Shown here piece by piece: positions 26,265 through 34,251 of a DNA stretch of 64,000 bases. Origin of the DNA: an uncultured Verrucomicrobiota bacterium (GTDB lineage Bacteria; Verrucomicrobiota; Verrucomicrobiia; Verrucomicrobiales; DEV007); contig CACIUL010000002.1 in the NCBI GenBank assembly GCA_902589825.1, positions 53,005 through 117,004 of the forward strand. The letters run 5' to 3'. The notes beneath the pieces are model-generated. The model did no database searches and was not told where the DNA came from. It saw only the letters and a program-made list of their open reading frames with translations. The position numbers and the translations under genes are program-made. The number at the start of each line of letters is the position of its first letter. Position 1 is the first letter of the stretch.

Positions 26265-27122
26265 ATGGCAGCGGGAATATCAAAAGCCACCGAGGAACTG
26301 ATTGCCCTCGCCCTTGAAGAGGATCTTGGCGAGCAGGGTGATATCACCTCGAACGCATTCATAGGTGCGGACAGCATTGCAAGCGGCAGTATCAACAGCC
26401 GCGAAGACTGTGTGGTTGCCGGCTCGGAGATTTGTGCCCATGTCTTTACCAGGGTGGATCCTGCGATCGTCGTCGAGCTTGTCCTTGCCCCGGGCGAGAA
26501 CGCCCGGGTGGGTGACACTGTCATGACACTTGCCGGGCCGGCGCGTTCAATCCTCACGGCCGAGCGCACGGCTTTGAACTTCCTGCAGCGGCTCTCGGGT
26601 ATCGCAACCATGACCAGAAACTTTGTGGATGGCGTTGCCGGGACCGGGGTAAAGATTCTCGATACGCGCAAAACAACGCCCGGATGGCGGCAGCTTGAAA
26701 AAGCGGCGGTTCTCAACGGCGGCGGACACAACCACCGCATGGGGCTTTATGATATGGTCATGGTCAAGGACAATCACCTGATTGCCGCAGGCAGCCTTGA
26801 GGACACCCAACGGACAATTGACGCTATCAAGGCAAGTCATCCGGATGTGCGCATTGAAATCGAGGCGGATCACCTAGAACAGGTTAAGCAGTTTTTGCAA
26901 CTCCGCGGCGTGGATGTGATCCTGCTCGACAACATGAACCTTGACCAGATGCGGCAGGCAGCCGGCATGGATCGCGGCAATATCCTGCTGGAAGCCAGCG
27001 GCAATATCAGCCTTGCAACCCTGCCTGATACCGCTGCTACGGGAATCGACCTGATCTCGGTTGGAGCCCTAACTCATTCTTTTCGCTCTGTAGACTTTGG
27101 CCTGGACTTTCACGTGTCATGA
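26265..27122 (+). CDS. nadC: nicotinate-nucleotide pyrophosphorylase (carboxylating)
   Basis: A 285-residue quinolinate phosphoribosyltransferase, the usual length. Conserved segments: EEDLGEQGDITS at the N-terminus, ERTALNFLQRLSGIAT, then D-T-R-K-T-T-P-G-W-R, then GGGHNHRMGLYDMVMVKDNH, I-E-I-E-A-D, and the C-terminal LLEASGNIS. These carry the quinolinate and PRPP contact residues. It converts quinolinate to nicotinate mononucleotide in de novo NAD synthesis. The TGA stop overlaps the birA ATG, so the two are coupled. Confidence 0.97.
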   Translation: MAAGISKATEELIALALEEDLGEQGDITSNAFIGADSIASGSINSREDCVVAGSEICAHVFTRVDPAIVVELVLAPGENARVGDTVMTLAGPARSILTAERTALNFLQRLSGIATMTRNFVDGVAGTGVKILDTRKTTPGWRQLEKAAVLNGGGHNHRMGLYDMVMVKDNHLIAAGSLEDTQRTIDAIKASHPDVRIEIEADHLEQVKQFLQLRGVDVILLDNMNLDQMRQAAGMDRGNILLEASGNISLATLPDTAATGIDLISVGALTHSFRSVDFGLDFHVS

Positions 27123-27949
27123 AGGAGCACTCCTCCTTAGATCATGCCGAGATCGGGAGACTGGCGGCCCAAGAGGGCCTGCCCTGGAAAATTATCGGTC
27201 TCGACCATTGCCAGTCTACCAATGAGGAAGCCATTACCCTGATAAGAAACGATCCAGGGCTGCTGGACAGGGGCCTTGTGCTCTTCTCTGAATGGCAGGG
27301 CAACGGTCGAGGTCGACGCGGATCGCGGTGGATCTCACCCCGTTCAAGGGACCTGTTGGTTTCCATCGCCATGCACCCGCCCCTTTCCCCGGACCGTTGG
27401 ACCCGTTTGACCCATGCGGCCGCTCTGGCACTTTGCCATACGCTGCGCCCGGAATATCCAGTCACTGTCAAATGGCCCAATGATATCTATCTTTCCAAAG
27501 CAAAAGTTGCCGGCATCCTCGTGGAGAGCATTACGCCCTCTGTATCGACGGATTGCGGAATTGCTGTCATTGGGATCGGGCTCAACGTCAACAGCATGCC
27601 GGAAGACTATCCGGAGAATCTTGATGCCCCGGCCACCTCGCTGAGAATGCACGCCGGGGAACATCCCTCCCGACTGCAACGTGAACCGATTGCCGCTTCT
27701 CTCATATGTGCCCTGCACCGCACGGTTTTGCGCAGCAGGGAGGACTTTCCTGCAATCCTTGATGAACTAAAGCCATTTAGCAACCTGCTTGGGCAAAGGG
27801 TGACCCTGACACTGCCGGACGGCGCGACCCAGAGCGGATTGGTAAAGGATTTTGGGCCGGAAGGCGAATTGCTGCTACAGACAGATGACGCAACGCAAGA
27901 AGCTCCACTGTTATCCATCGCTTCTGCCGACCATGTCCGGCGTGGTTGA
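27119..27949 (+). CDS. birA: biotin-[acetyl-CoA-carboxylase] ligase
   Basis: A 276-residue BPL/LPL-fold ligase. The biotin/ATP-binding G-R-G-R-R-G-S-R-W motif is near residues 62-70, the KWPNDIYLSKAKVAGILVE segment holds the catalytic lysine region, and a C-terminal SH3-like domain starts near residue 220. There is no N-terminal winged helix, so this is a monofunctional (class I) ligase that does not act as a repressor. It biotinylates the acetyl-CoA carboxylase carrier protein. The start overlaps the nadC stop (ATGA). Confidence 0.93.
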   Translation: MKEHSSLDHAEIGRLAAQEGLPWKIIGLDHCQSTNEEAITLIRNDPGLLDRGLVLFSEWQGNGRGRRGSRWISPRSRDLLVSIAMHPPLSPDRWTRLTHAAALALCHTLRPEYPVTVKWPNDIYLSKAKVAGILVESITPSVSTDCGIAVIGIGLNVNSMPEDYPENLDAPATSLRMHAGEHPSRLQREPIAASLICALHRTVLRSREDFPAILDELKPFSNLLGQRVTLTLPDGATQSGLVKDFGPEGELLLQTDDATQEAPLLSIASADHVRRG

Positions 27950-28053
27950 AACGGTGTGCGCGGTTTGATAACGCTTATTTAAATCTAATTTTCCTAAATT
28001 TTCAGCTAGCTAAAATTACCATTGCGTATATTTTAGAGAAATACCTGTTTATT

Positions 28054-28803
28054 ATGGAAAATATAAAGGCCGTGGAGCGGCCCCAATTCCTTTTTGCTGA
28101 CCAGTTCATTCTGGAGGATTCTTCCAATGCCGACTTTTATGCGTTGCTGCTGAAAGGCTTAACCCACAAGCTCAACAATCTTTTGGCCGTGATTCAAGGT
28201 TTTTCAAGCCTCATCCTGATGGATGAGGGGCTGGAGGAAACGACAGCCGAAAATCTTTCCCACATGAAGGAGGCCTCCATCAATGCCTCAAAGCTTTCAG
28301 AGCGTATCCTGCCGGCGGCCGGATGCAGCCAGATTTCAACACAAGACCTGAAAATATCGGAGTTTTTGCCCATGGTTGAGGACAGCCTGCAGGAGCCCTT
28401 CAATGCCGCCGGCATTGGCATCAATATCAAGTGCCCGGCCGATATTCCCGCGATCATTGCCGATCCAAGCCGCCTGAAGGATATCTTCCTTGAGCTTCTG
28501 GCCAACGCTGCAGAAGCCGCTGCCGAGGCAGGCGGCCAGGCAAGCTTTGAAATCTACAAACCCGGGGAATTCTCCCCAGCCAGCGAAAATCGGGTTGATA
28601 TCCTTGTAAGAAACTCAGGCACAGTGATCCCTGAGGAAAACATGGCAAAAATCTGGGAGCCATTCTACAGCTCAAAAGACAACCAACACCTGGGGATTGG
28701 ACTGACGACCGCCGCAGTGATCGCCACGCAAATGAACATGAAGCTAGGTGTGCACAGTGCCGACAACATCACCACGTTCTGGCTCAGCAGTCCGGTAGCC
28801 TGA
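28054..28803 (+). CDS. soluble histidine-kinase-like protein
   Basis: A 249-residue product from ATG 28054; upstream in-frame codons are AT-rich and not protein-like. A phospho-acceptor-type H-box occurs at His38 (GLTHKLNNLLAVIQGFSSL). An HATPase_c domain follows: the N-box D-x-x-x-L-x-x-x-x-x-x-L-L-x-N-A-A-E-A-A near residues 150-165, a weak G1 region (VRNSGTVIP), the F-box WEPFYSSK and a G2-like LGIGLTTAAVIA. The G1 box keeps little of the D-x-G-x-G pattern, so activity is uncertain. No membrane span, PAS or receiver domain. It is the last gene before the peroxiredoxin; no response regulator is nearby. Confidence 0.78.
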   Translation: MENIKAVERPQFLFADQFILEDSSNADFYALLLKGLTHKLNNLLAVIQGFSSLILMDEGLEETTAENLSHMKEASINASKLSERILPAAGCSQISTQDLKISEFLPMVEDSLQEPFNAAGIGINIKCPADIPAIIADPSRLKDIFLELLANAAEAAAEAGGQASFEIYKPGEFSPASENRVDILVRNSGTVIPEENMAKIWEPFYSSKDNQHLGIGLTTAAVIATQMNMKLGVHSADNITTFWLSSPVA

Positions 28804-28883
28804 CCCGTCCGGGCTGGTATTTGGCCCGCAGGGTAAAAGTCACCCTTTACGGGAAGCATAAAAAAAACTTGGATTTGATCCCG

Positions 28884-28913
28884 TTGTCTTTTAAACCGTG
28901 GGACGTCTATTAT
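28884..28913 (+). promoter_or_regulatory. possible sigma70-type promoter for peroxiredoxin gene
   Basis: TTGTCT (28884-28889) and TATTAT (28908-28913) are separated by 18 nt, and the -10 lies about 20 nt upstream of the ATG at 28934. The leader would be short and A-rich with no Shine-Dalgarno. The two hexamers match the consensus at 4 and 5 of 6 positions. This is a pattern match only. Confidence 0.35.
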
Positions 28914-28933
28914 CTTAACAAACAACAAAAATA

Positions 28934-29533
28934 ATGTCTGTCCTCGTAAATAAACCGGCCCCGGATTTTACCACCACCGCAGTGATGGGTGATGGGACCA
29001 TCCAGGAAATCAGCCTTTCTGACTACAAGGGAAAGCATGTTGTGCTTTTCTTTTATCCTAAAGACTTCACATTCGTCTGACCAAGCGAACTCATCGCTTT
29101 CGACCATCGCCTTGGCGAGTTCGAAAAGCGAGATACCCAGGTTCTGGGTATTTCCATTGACGACGCACAATCGCACGCTGCATGGCGGGATACCGCCGTT
29201 GAAAAAGGGGGCATCGGCAGTATCGGCTATCCCCTGCTCTGTGATGAAGACCGTGCCATCACCAAGAGCTTCGATCTTCTTCACGAGGACACTACCTTTG
29301 CCCTGCGCGGCACATTCATTATCGACCCGGAGGGTATCGTGCAAAGCGAAACGGTTAACAACCTGCCACTGGGCCGTGACATGGACGAAACCCTCCGCCT
29401 GGTTGATGCCACCATTCATGCTGCATCCGGTGCCGGCGTCTGCCCTGCCGGCTGGAACCCATCGAAGCCTGACATGCAGCCTACTGAGGAGGGAGTGGCC
29501 TCCTACCTTGCCGATAACGCGGATTCCCTATAA
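28934..29533 (+). CDS. 2-Cys peroxiredoxin (AhpC/TSA) with TGA at the peroxidatic cysteine: candidate selenoprotein
   Basis: The frame from ATG 28934 to TAA 29533 contains one internal TGA (29078-29080, codon 49) and no other stop; reading through gives 199 residues, the normal size of a typical 2-Cys peroxiredoxin. The family core [11 protein letters not shown](T/S)-E appears as [15 protein letters not shown], so the stop sits exactly at the peroxidatic cysteine. The resolving cysteine is present in GVCPAGW (Cys170), and the active-site Thr and the later conserved Arg remain. Selenocysteine peroxiredoxins are an established bacterial selenoprotein class. The enzyme would reduce hydrogen peroxide and organic hydroperoxides. 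A nested hairpin lies 17-48 nt after the TGA. A nonsense mutation or sequencing error is the alternative. Confidence 0.8.
29097..29128 (+). promoter_or_regulatory. SECIS-like hairpin after the in-frame TGA
   Basis: CTTTCGA (29097-29103) can pair with TCGAAAAG (29121-29128, one bulged A). Inside it TCGC (29107-29110) pairs with GCGA (29115-29118) around a CTTG loop at 29111-29114. The loop is 30 nt from the TGA, within the range of bacterial SECIS elements, and an internal loop separates the two helices. The loop lacks the E. coli GGU, and other foldings are possible (CGAACTC 29086-29092 with GAGTTCG 29117-29123). A separate perfect hairpin, ACCCAG/CTGGGT with a GTT loop, lies at 29135-29149 but is far from the TGA. 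Confidence 0.4.
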
Positions 29534-29592
29534 CCCCGCTGCTCGCCTTCTGCTTTCGGCTGGGCGAGAAGAGTGATCAATCCCCCTAAGGA

Positions 29593-29623
29593 CCCCGGCT
29601 GCCATGGCAGCCGGGGTTTTTTT
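29593..29623 (+). terminator. rho-independent terminator after peroxiredoxin gene
   Basis: A perfect 10-bp stem CCCCGGCTGC (29593-29602) with GCAGCCGGGG (29607-29616), loop CATG, followed directly by seven T residues (29617-29623). It begins 60 nt after the TAA at 29533. An authentic terminator after the full-length frame argues that the gene is transcribed to its true end rather than being a decayed pseudogene. Confidence 0.88.
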
Positions 29624-29712
29624 CGTCAACAAAATAGCGTGGGCCGCTTTCAATACGGTTGAGAAGCCCAACCCCTTATGCCGTAGCAGAGGCACCTGTT
29701 AAGCCCACAAGA

Positions 29713-29731
29713 ATCATTGATTATCAATATC
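29713..29731. promoter_or_regulatory. Fur-box-like palindrome
   Basis: ATCATTGATTATCAATATC matches the 19-bp Fur consensus at 13 of 19 positions, and its core ATTGAT-T-ATCAAT (29716-29728) is a perfect dyad. It lies about 55 nt upstream of the -35 element of the FHA-gene promoter and about 90 nt after the peroxiredoxin terminator. A single 13/19 match can occur by chance in AT-rich intergenic DNA. Confidence 0.25.
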
Positions 29732-29783
29732 TCATGATTAAAACGCATATCTGAAAGCAGTCCCATTGCTGATAAATCGCTCC

Positions 29784-29811
29784 TTGCGAATACTCATCTG
29801 CGTGTTATAAT
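29784..29811 (+). promoter_or_regulatory. sigma70-type promoter with extended -10
   Basis: TTGCGA (29784-29789), a 16-nt spacer and a perfect TATAAT (29806-29811), preceded by TGT giving an extended -10 (TGnTATAAT). It points to the FHA-domain gene whose ATG is at 30007, implying a leader of about 190 nt. This is the best promoter match seen in the window. Confidence 0.6.
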
Positions 29812-30006
29812 TTCTATAAGTTGCTTGTGTGATCAGGTGGGAAAATCTGGCGACCGGGCAACCTCCCCTTCAGCCGTTACTGCATATCCCTTCTTGACCT
29901 GAAAAAACGCCTCTGCCCGTTGCAATCCTCCCCGTCAAAACTCCGCGACCGGGACATGCTCAGTGAATCACGGCCGATCCATTTACGATTCCAACTATTC
30001 TAATCG

Positions 30007-33000
30007 ATGAGCAACGCCGAGCTAAGATTCAAGATTTCCGAGAAGCAGATATTGCCCTTCGGGCTCCACGACAAGGTAACCACGCTCGGAAGGCATCCGG
30101 AAAATGCAATCGTCATCGACAACGCGGCCATTGCTTCCTTCCACGCCGAAATCCACTTCAACCCGTCCTCAAAGGGCTATGAAATTGTTGATCTGGATTC
30201 TCCGGATGGCACGATGGTCAACGGCAAGAAGGTCATGCGCCGGCACCTGAAAAACGGCGACACCATCCATTTTGGCCAAGTGGCAGCTGAGTTGGTCATT
30301 CACCCTGCCAGCGAAAAAGGCAACCCAAAGCGCCTGGCAAACGCTGACAAGAAGAAGCTGGCGACCTCGTCCAGGTCGGCAATGCCTACGCCGGGAAGAT
30401 TACTGGTCAAGTCCATGCCCGAAGGACAAGGGGCCAATGCGCCAAAAAAAACCGCTGCAGGGGCATCTGCCACTCCCCACAAGATCAAGAAGGCAAAATC
30501 GCCTGTGGCCAAAAAAGAAGCGGCACCACCAAAGAAAAACAAAGGTGCAGAACAAACCAGGTTGAACATCAATGTGCCGCGCCTGGACAAACCAAAGAAG
30601 GAGCAGGGGAAAACCCGCAAGCCAGAGAAAAAAAGCAAGGAGGCTGCATCTGAAAACAGGCTCAAGAAGCTGAAAAAAGAGCACAAATGGCTAAAGCAGG
30701 ACATGGAAGCCCTGCAGGCAAAGATTCAAAAGCGCAAAGATCGACTCGTCGGCCTGGATGCCACCAAGGCAGCCCTTGAGAAAATGGAGCGAAAGCTGGC
30801 AGCTGCGAAAGAAAAAACAAAGTCAGCAACAAAAAAACAAGTGGCGCTCAAGGCAACCGTGGAGCGGTCCCAGGAGACAAAAAAATCCCTTAAGGGTGAC
30901 CTTCTGCAACTGACGAAATCCCTTGATGCCCTGATGGCGGAAAGCAATGCTCTGCAAAATGACAAAGCCAAGACAGAGCAGGCAGTAGCCAAGCTGAAAA
31001 AGAACAACCTTCGCCTTCAGGATGAAAATGCACAACTCACGGACACTGCCAAGTTGTTGAAGGCGGAAACGCGCAAGGTCACACAAAAACGCAAATCGGC
31101 AGAAGAGAAATTAACCTCTCTTAAGGCAGAGCAGGAATACCTCATCCGGGAAAACAATGCCGGTAACAAGAAACTCGAAAAACTCAACGATGACCTCGCT
31201 GCAGCCAAGGATGCCAGGACTGAAGTAAGAAAAGAGCTCACTGGGACAAGGCGAGAGAACACCGAGGCTGCCAGCCAACTTGAAGAGCTCAAGCAATTAA
31301 TCGTTGTAGAAGCCAGGAAGGAAAAGCGCGCCAAGGCACGCCTGGAAAAGCTCGCCATTGAATCCAAGGAAGCCTCCGGGGTGCTTAGTGATCTGAAGGC
31401 GCAGATTAAGCAGGATAGTGCCACTGCGGAGAAGCTCGGTTCCCATAATTTATCAGAAGAAAAGAAACTTGCTGATGCCGGCAGGAAACTTGAGAAGCTC
31501 AGCAGTGAGCTCGATGCCGGCAAAACCGCCCAGGCTGAAGCCAGAAAAGAGCTCAACGCAACAAGAAAGCAGCACTCCGAGGCTGCTGAGCAACTTGAAG
31601 AACTCCAGCAATTAATCGTTGCAGAAGAAAGGAAAGAAAAGCGCACCAAGACACGTCTGGAAAAACTTGGCATCGAAGCCAAGGAAGCCTCTGGGGTGCT
31701 TAGTGATCTGAAGGGACAAATTAAGCAGGGCAGCGCAGATGCCGAGAAGCTTGATGCCGAGAACAGCGCGGCGGAAAAACAGCTCGCCGATGCCGGCAGG
31801 AAACTTGAGAAGCTCAATGGCGAACTCGACGCCGGAAAGGATACCAAGGCGAAGGCCAAGGAGCAGCTGGCCGCACTCAAGCAGGAACTTTCCGCAATCA
31901 GGAAGGAAATCACCGCGGGCAACCGCCAGGAAGCTCAGGCAAAGGTGCGACTGGAGAAGCTTGCCGCTTCAGAAAAAGCCGCGGAAAAGCAACGCGCCGC
32001 CGCAGAGAAGGATGCAGGCAAGAAACTCTCCGCTCTCCACAAACAGATCGAGCAGGGCAACGCGGATGCCGAGAAGCTTGATGCCGAGAACAGCGCGGCG
32101 GAAAAACAGCTCGCCGATGCCGGCAGGAAACTTGAGAAGCTCAACGGCGAACTCGACGCCGGAAAGGATACCAAGGCGAAGGCCAAGGAGCAGCTGGCCG
32201 CACTCAAGCAGGAACTTTCCGCAATCAGGAAGGAAATCACCGCGGGCAACCGCCAGGAAGCTCAGGCAAAGCAGAATCTTGATCAAATTAACTCGGACTC
32301 CAAGGATGCCCAAAAGGCACTTGCCGCTCTCAACAAGGAAATCGGTGAGGCCAAATCAACCTCAGTAAAGCTCAAGGAGAAAAATGCCGGCACTGAAAAA
32401 AACCTGGCAGGTCTGCTCGCTGAACAGGCAAGCCTTGAGGATGCCCTTGCCGGGGAAGAACGGAAAAAGGCCGCCCTCCAGGAAACAATCAGGGAACTCG
32501 ACGCCCAAACTGCAGGCCTGGAAAAGCGTCAGCAGCAACTCGCCGAGGCAGAAAAGGCCATCCAGGCAAGAAATTCAGAAATTCAGGCTGCCGAGAAAAC
32601 CAAGGCAGGCCTGCAGTCCGACCATGCCTCCCTTGAAAGTAAACTGCTGAAAACAAAGGGAACTCTCGACACGCTTCAGCAATTAATCGGCGACCTTGAG
32701 GAAAAGCTGCAGGATCTCGAGGAAAAAGGCAGGGAACACGACAGGCTGAGCCTGAAAGTCAATGAACTCAATGAGGAGTGCAAGGTGCTGGAGCAGCGAC
32801 AGGCCGAAATTGCCCATGCCGAGTCCAAGCTGGCGGCACTCAACGAGCAATTCGGCGAAGCCGCACTGCGCCATCAGGGTGAAAGCAGGGAACTGGCCGA
32901 GACGGAGGAAAAACTGCACGTGCTGCAGTCTGACATCCAGGGTATAGCCGGAGAGACCAGGCGCCTTGAACAATTGCGCGCGGAGATCGCCTCTGTATCC

Positions 33001-33651
33001 GGAGAATTAAAGGACAAGCAAAGCCAGTCCGCAAAGGTGCAGGAGGAAGTTGCCAGGCTTAAGCAAACCTCCACCCGCCTGCGCAATGAAACCAATGACC
33101 TCGAGGTAAAGGCGCAGAAATACCAGACTGTGCGCAATGAAACAGCCCGACTTGAGAAGCAGGCAGGCGAACTGCAGTCTACCCAGACAAAGCTCAAGGG
33201 TGTCGAGGACCGGCTCGGCGAAGCACGTATTGAGGAAACCGAGCTTGCTGCCGAAATCAAGAAGCTGCGGGAAAAGAAGAAAACATTGCGTCGTGCCCCG
33301 GACCTTGAATGGGGAACAATACATATGTTCAGCCGCACGATCATCAGCCGTATTGACATGATCGATGAGCTGATCATCCGGGCCGACTCAATCAGCAGTG
33401 ACAATGAGGTTGAAAAGCAGTTTGACCAGATGCGCACTGCCCTCCTTGATGCCCTGGCTGAGCACGGCGTTGAGCCCTTTAGCTATTCCAGCGGCAGCAA
33501 GATCGATGACGCCAACCGCGACAGAATCGAGATTGTCAACGGCGGCCCCGGCAAGGACCAGGTGAGCACCACCCTGAAACCCGGATTCATTTGCCGGAAC
33601 GGCGATGACGGGAAACCCACCGTGCTGCGCAAAGCTGAAGTGCGGGCATAA
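30007..33651 (+). CDS. FHA-domain, long coiled-coil protein with GrpE-like C-terminal domain
   Basis: A 1214-residue protein. An N-terminal FHA phosphothreonine-binding domain (about residues 5-95) has the conserved G-R-H, S-F-H and V-N-G positions. A Lys/Ala/Pro-rich linker (about 100-215) follows, then about 880 residues of nearly continuous Lys/Glu/Ala coiled coil. The last 110 residues resemble the end of GrpE: a helix ending ALAEHGVEPFSYSSGSKIDD, then D-R-I-E-I-V, a V-S-T-T-L-K-P-G-F turn and V-L-R-K-A-E-V at the terminus. There is no signal peptide or membrane span. A 207-bp near-identical duplication lies within the coiled coil. The role is unknown; a filamentous cytoplasmic scaffold that reads Ser/Thr phosphorylation and may touch a DnaK-type chaperone is a speculation. 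Confidence 0.85.
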   Translation: MSNAELRFKISEKQILPFGLHDKVTTLGRHPENAIVIDNAAIASFHAEIHFNPSSKGYEIVDLDSPDGTMVNGKKVMRRHLKNGDTIHFGQVAAELVIHPASEKGNPKRLANADKKKLATSSRSAMPTPGRLLVKSMPEGQGANAPKKTAAGASATPHKIKKAKSPVAKKEAAPPKKNKGAEQTRLNINVPRLDKPKKEQGKTRKPEKKSKEAASENRLKKLKKEHKWLKQDMEALQAKIQKRKDRLVGLDATKAALEKMERKLAAAKEKTKSATKKQVALKATVERSQETKKSLKGDLLQLTKSLDALMAESNALQNDKAKTEQAVAKLKKNNLRLQDENAQLTDTAKLLKAETRKVTQKRKSAEEKLTSLKAEQEYLIRENNAGNKKLEKLNDDLAAAKDARTEVRKELTGTRRENTEAASQLEELKQLIVVEARKEKRAKARLEKLAIESKEASGVLSDLKAQIKQDSATAEKLGSHNLSEEKKLADAGRKLEKLSSELDAGKTAQAEARKELNATRKQHSEAAEQLEELQQLIVAEERKEKRTKTRLEKLGIEAKEASGVLSDLKGQIKQGSADAEKLDAENSAAEKQLADAGRKLEKLNGELDAGKDTKAKAKEQLAALKQELSAIRKEITAGNRQEAQAKVRLEKLAASEKAAEKQRAAAEKDAGKKLSALHKQIEQGNADAEKLDAENSAAEKQLADAGRKLEKLNGELDAGKDTKAKAKEQLAALKQELSAIRKEITAGNRQEAQAKQNLDQINSDSKDAQKALAALNKEIGEAKSTSVKLKEKNAGTEKNLAGLLAEQASLEDALAGEERKKAALQETIRELDAQTAGLEKRQQQLAEAEKAIQARNSEIQAAEKTKAGLQSDHASLESKLLKTKGTLDTLQQLIGDLEEKLQDLEEKGREHDRLSLKVNELNEECKVLEQRQAEIAHAESKLAALNEQFGEAALRHQGESRELAETEEKLHVLQSDIQGIAGETRRLEQLRAEIASVSGELKDKQSQSAKVQEEVARLKQTSTRLRNETNDLEVKAQKYQTVRNETARLEKQAGELQSTQTKLKGVEDRLGEARIEETELAAEIKKLREKKKTLRRAPDLEWGTIHMFSRTIISRIDMIDELIIRADSISSDNEVEKQFDQMRTALLDALAEHGVEPFSYSSGSKIDDANRDRIEIVNGGPGKDQVSTTLKPGFICRNGDDGKPTVLRKAEVRA
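31738..31944 (+). repeat. 207-bp direct repeat, copy 1 (within FHA gene)
   Basis: Identical to 32065-32271 except for one silent T/C change that I can see (AAT versus AAC in the K-L-N-G-E-L segment). The offset is 327 bp (109 codons), so both copies are in frame. The repeat covers DAEKLDAENSAAEKQ through RQEAQAK of the coiled coil. Confidence 0.9.
32065..32271 (+). repeat. 207-bp direct repeat, copy 2 (within FHA gene)
   Basis: Second copy of the repeat at 31738-31944. More diverged versions of the same unit are visible upstream (31300-31740), showing growth of the coiled coil by tandem duplication, with this pair being the most recent event. Confidence 0.9.
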
Positions 33652-33663
33652 GGATGCTGCTTT

Positions 33664-34104
33664 ATGGCATATGCCTCTCCCATTAAAAAAACGGATGACA
33701 AGGAGGATCCTTCCTATATCCGGCAGAGGACACCAAATCCAAAGCTGCCCTGGTGCCCAACTTGCAAACGGCATACGGATTATCACCTGAAAGTCATCGG
33801 TCGTGACCCGAAAACCGGAGGTGACAAAACAGCCGCCTTCTATACCTGCGAGGAATGTGGGGGAGATACCTGGAAGCCGACCTGCCCTCTGGCCATTAAT
33901 ATTGTCTCTCTCCTGTTCTTCGGATTTCTGCTTTTTATGTGCACTTATGCCCTTTTAGCAGGGTGGTTGGAGGAAGATCCCGGGGGCTGGATAATACCGC
34001 TCGCAACGCCAGTAGCCGGTTACGCCCTGTATAAAAATTCAAAGAAAAACAACGCGCATTGGAGAACTTTCAGGGCATGGGCCAAAAGTGAGAACAGCCT
34101 GTAA
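33664..34104 (+). CDS. zinc-ribbon protein with two membrane spans
   Basis: A 146-residue protein. Two Cys pairs, W-C-P-T-C near residues 31-34 and T-C-E-E-C-G near 60-64, form a probable zinc ribbon. Two hydrophobic segments follow (about 77-101 and 105-125), then a short basic tail. The start ATG 33664 lies 12 nt after the FHA gene stop, so it is in the same transcript. No family name is evident. The Cys spacing suggests a structural zinc site rather than an enzyme. Confidence 0.7.
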   Translation: MAYASPIKKTDDKEDPSYIRQRTPNPKLPWCPTCKRHTDYHLKVIGRDPKTGGDKTAAFYTCEECGGDTWKPTCPLAINIVSLLFFGFLLFMCTYALLAGWLEEDPGGWIIPLATPVAGYALYKNSKKNNAHWRTFRAWAKSENSL

Positions 34105-34251
34105 AGAAAGGGCCGGTTTGCTGCGGGTGGGTGATCCGCCAATCCTGCACCTGCCGGAATACTCCCTCTGGGATTGCCCGGCATCGCGATCGCGGTAAAT
34201 CCTTTTTTGAACCTTGACCTTTAAGGTTCCTTTCGGAATGGTCGTTACACC

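Larger units (their letters stand above)
29624..30006 (+). other. 383-nt intergenic region before FHA gene
   Basis: No convincing gene on either strand. It holds the dyad at 29713-29731 and the promoter at 29784-29811 (separate entries), a 9-bp direct repeat GCGACCGGG at 29850-29858 and 29945-29953, and an approximately 190-nt leader before the ATG at 30007. The leader is pyrimidine-rich and shows no clear riboswitch fold to me. Confidence 0.5.

Noticed and set aside
28836..28870. Terminator for the histidine-kinase gene
   Set aside because: A GTAAA/TTTAC-type hairpin is visible but is followed by an A-run, not T.
28989..29576. 195-codon frame overlapping the peroxiredoxin
   Set aside because: It is in another frame and has no family features; the peroxiredoxin frame with its TGA explains the region.
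31017..31922. 301-codon Ser/Ala-rich minus-strand open frame
   Set aside because: Low-complexity antisense of the Lys/Glu/Ala coiled coil.
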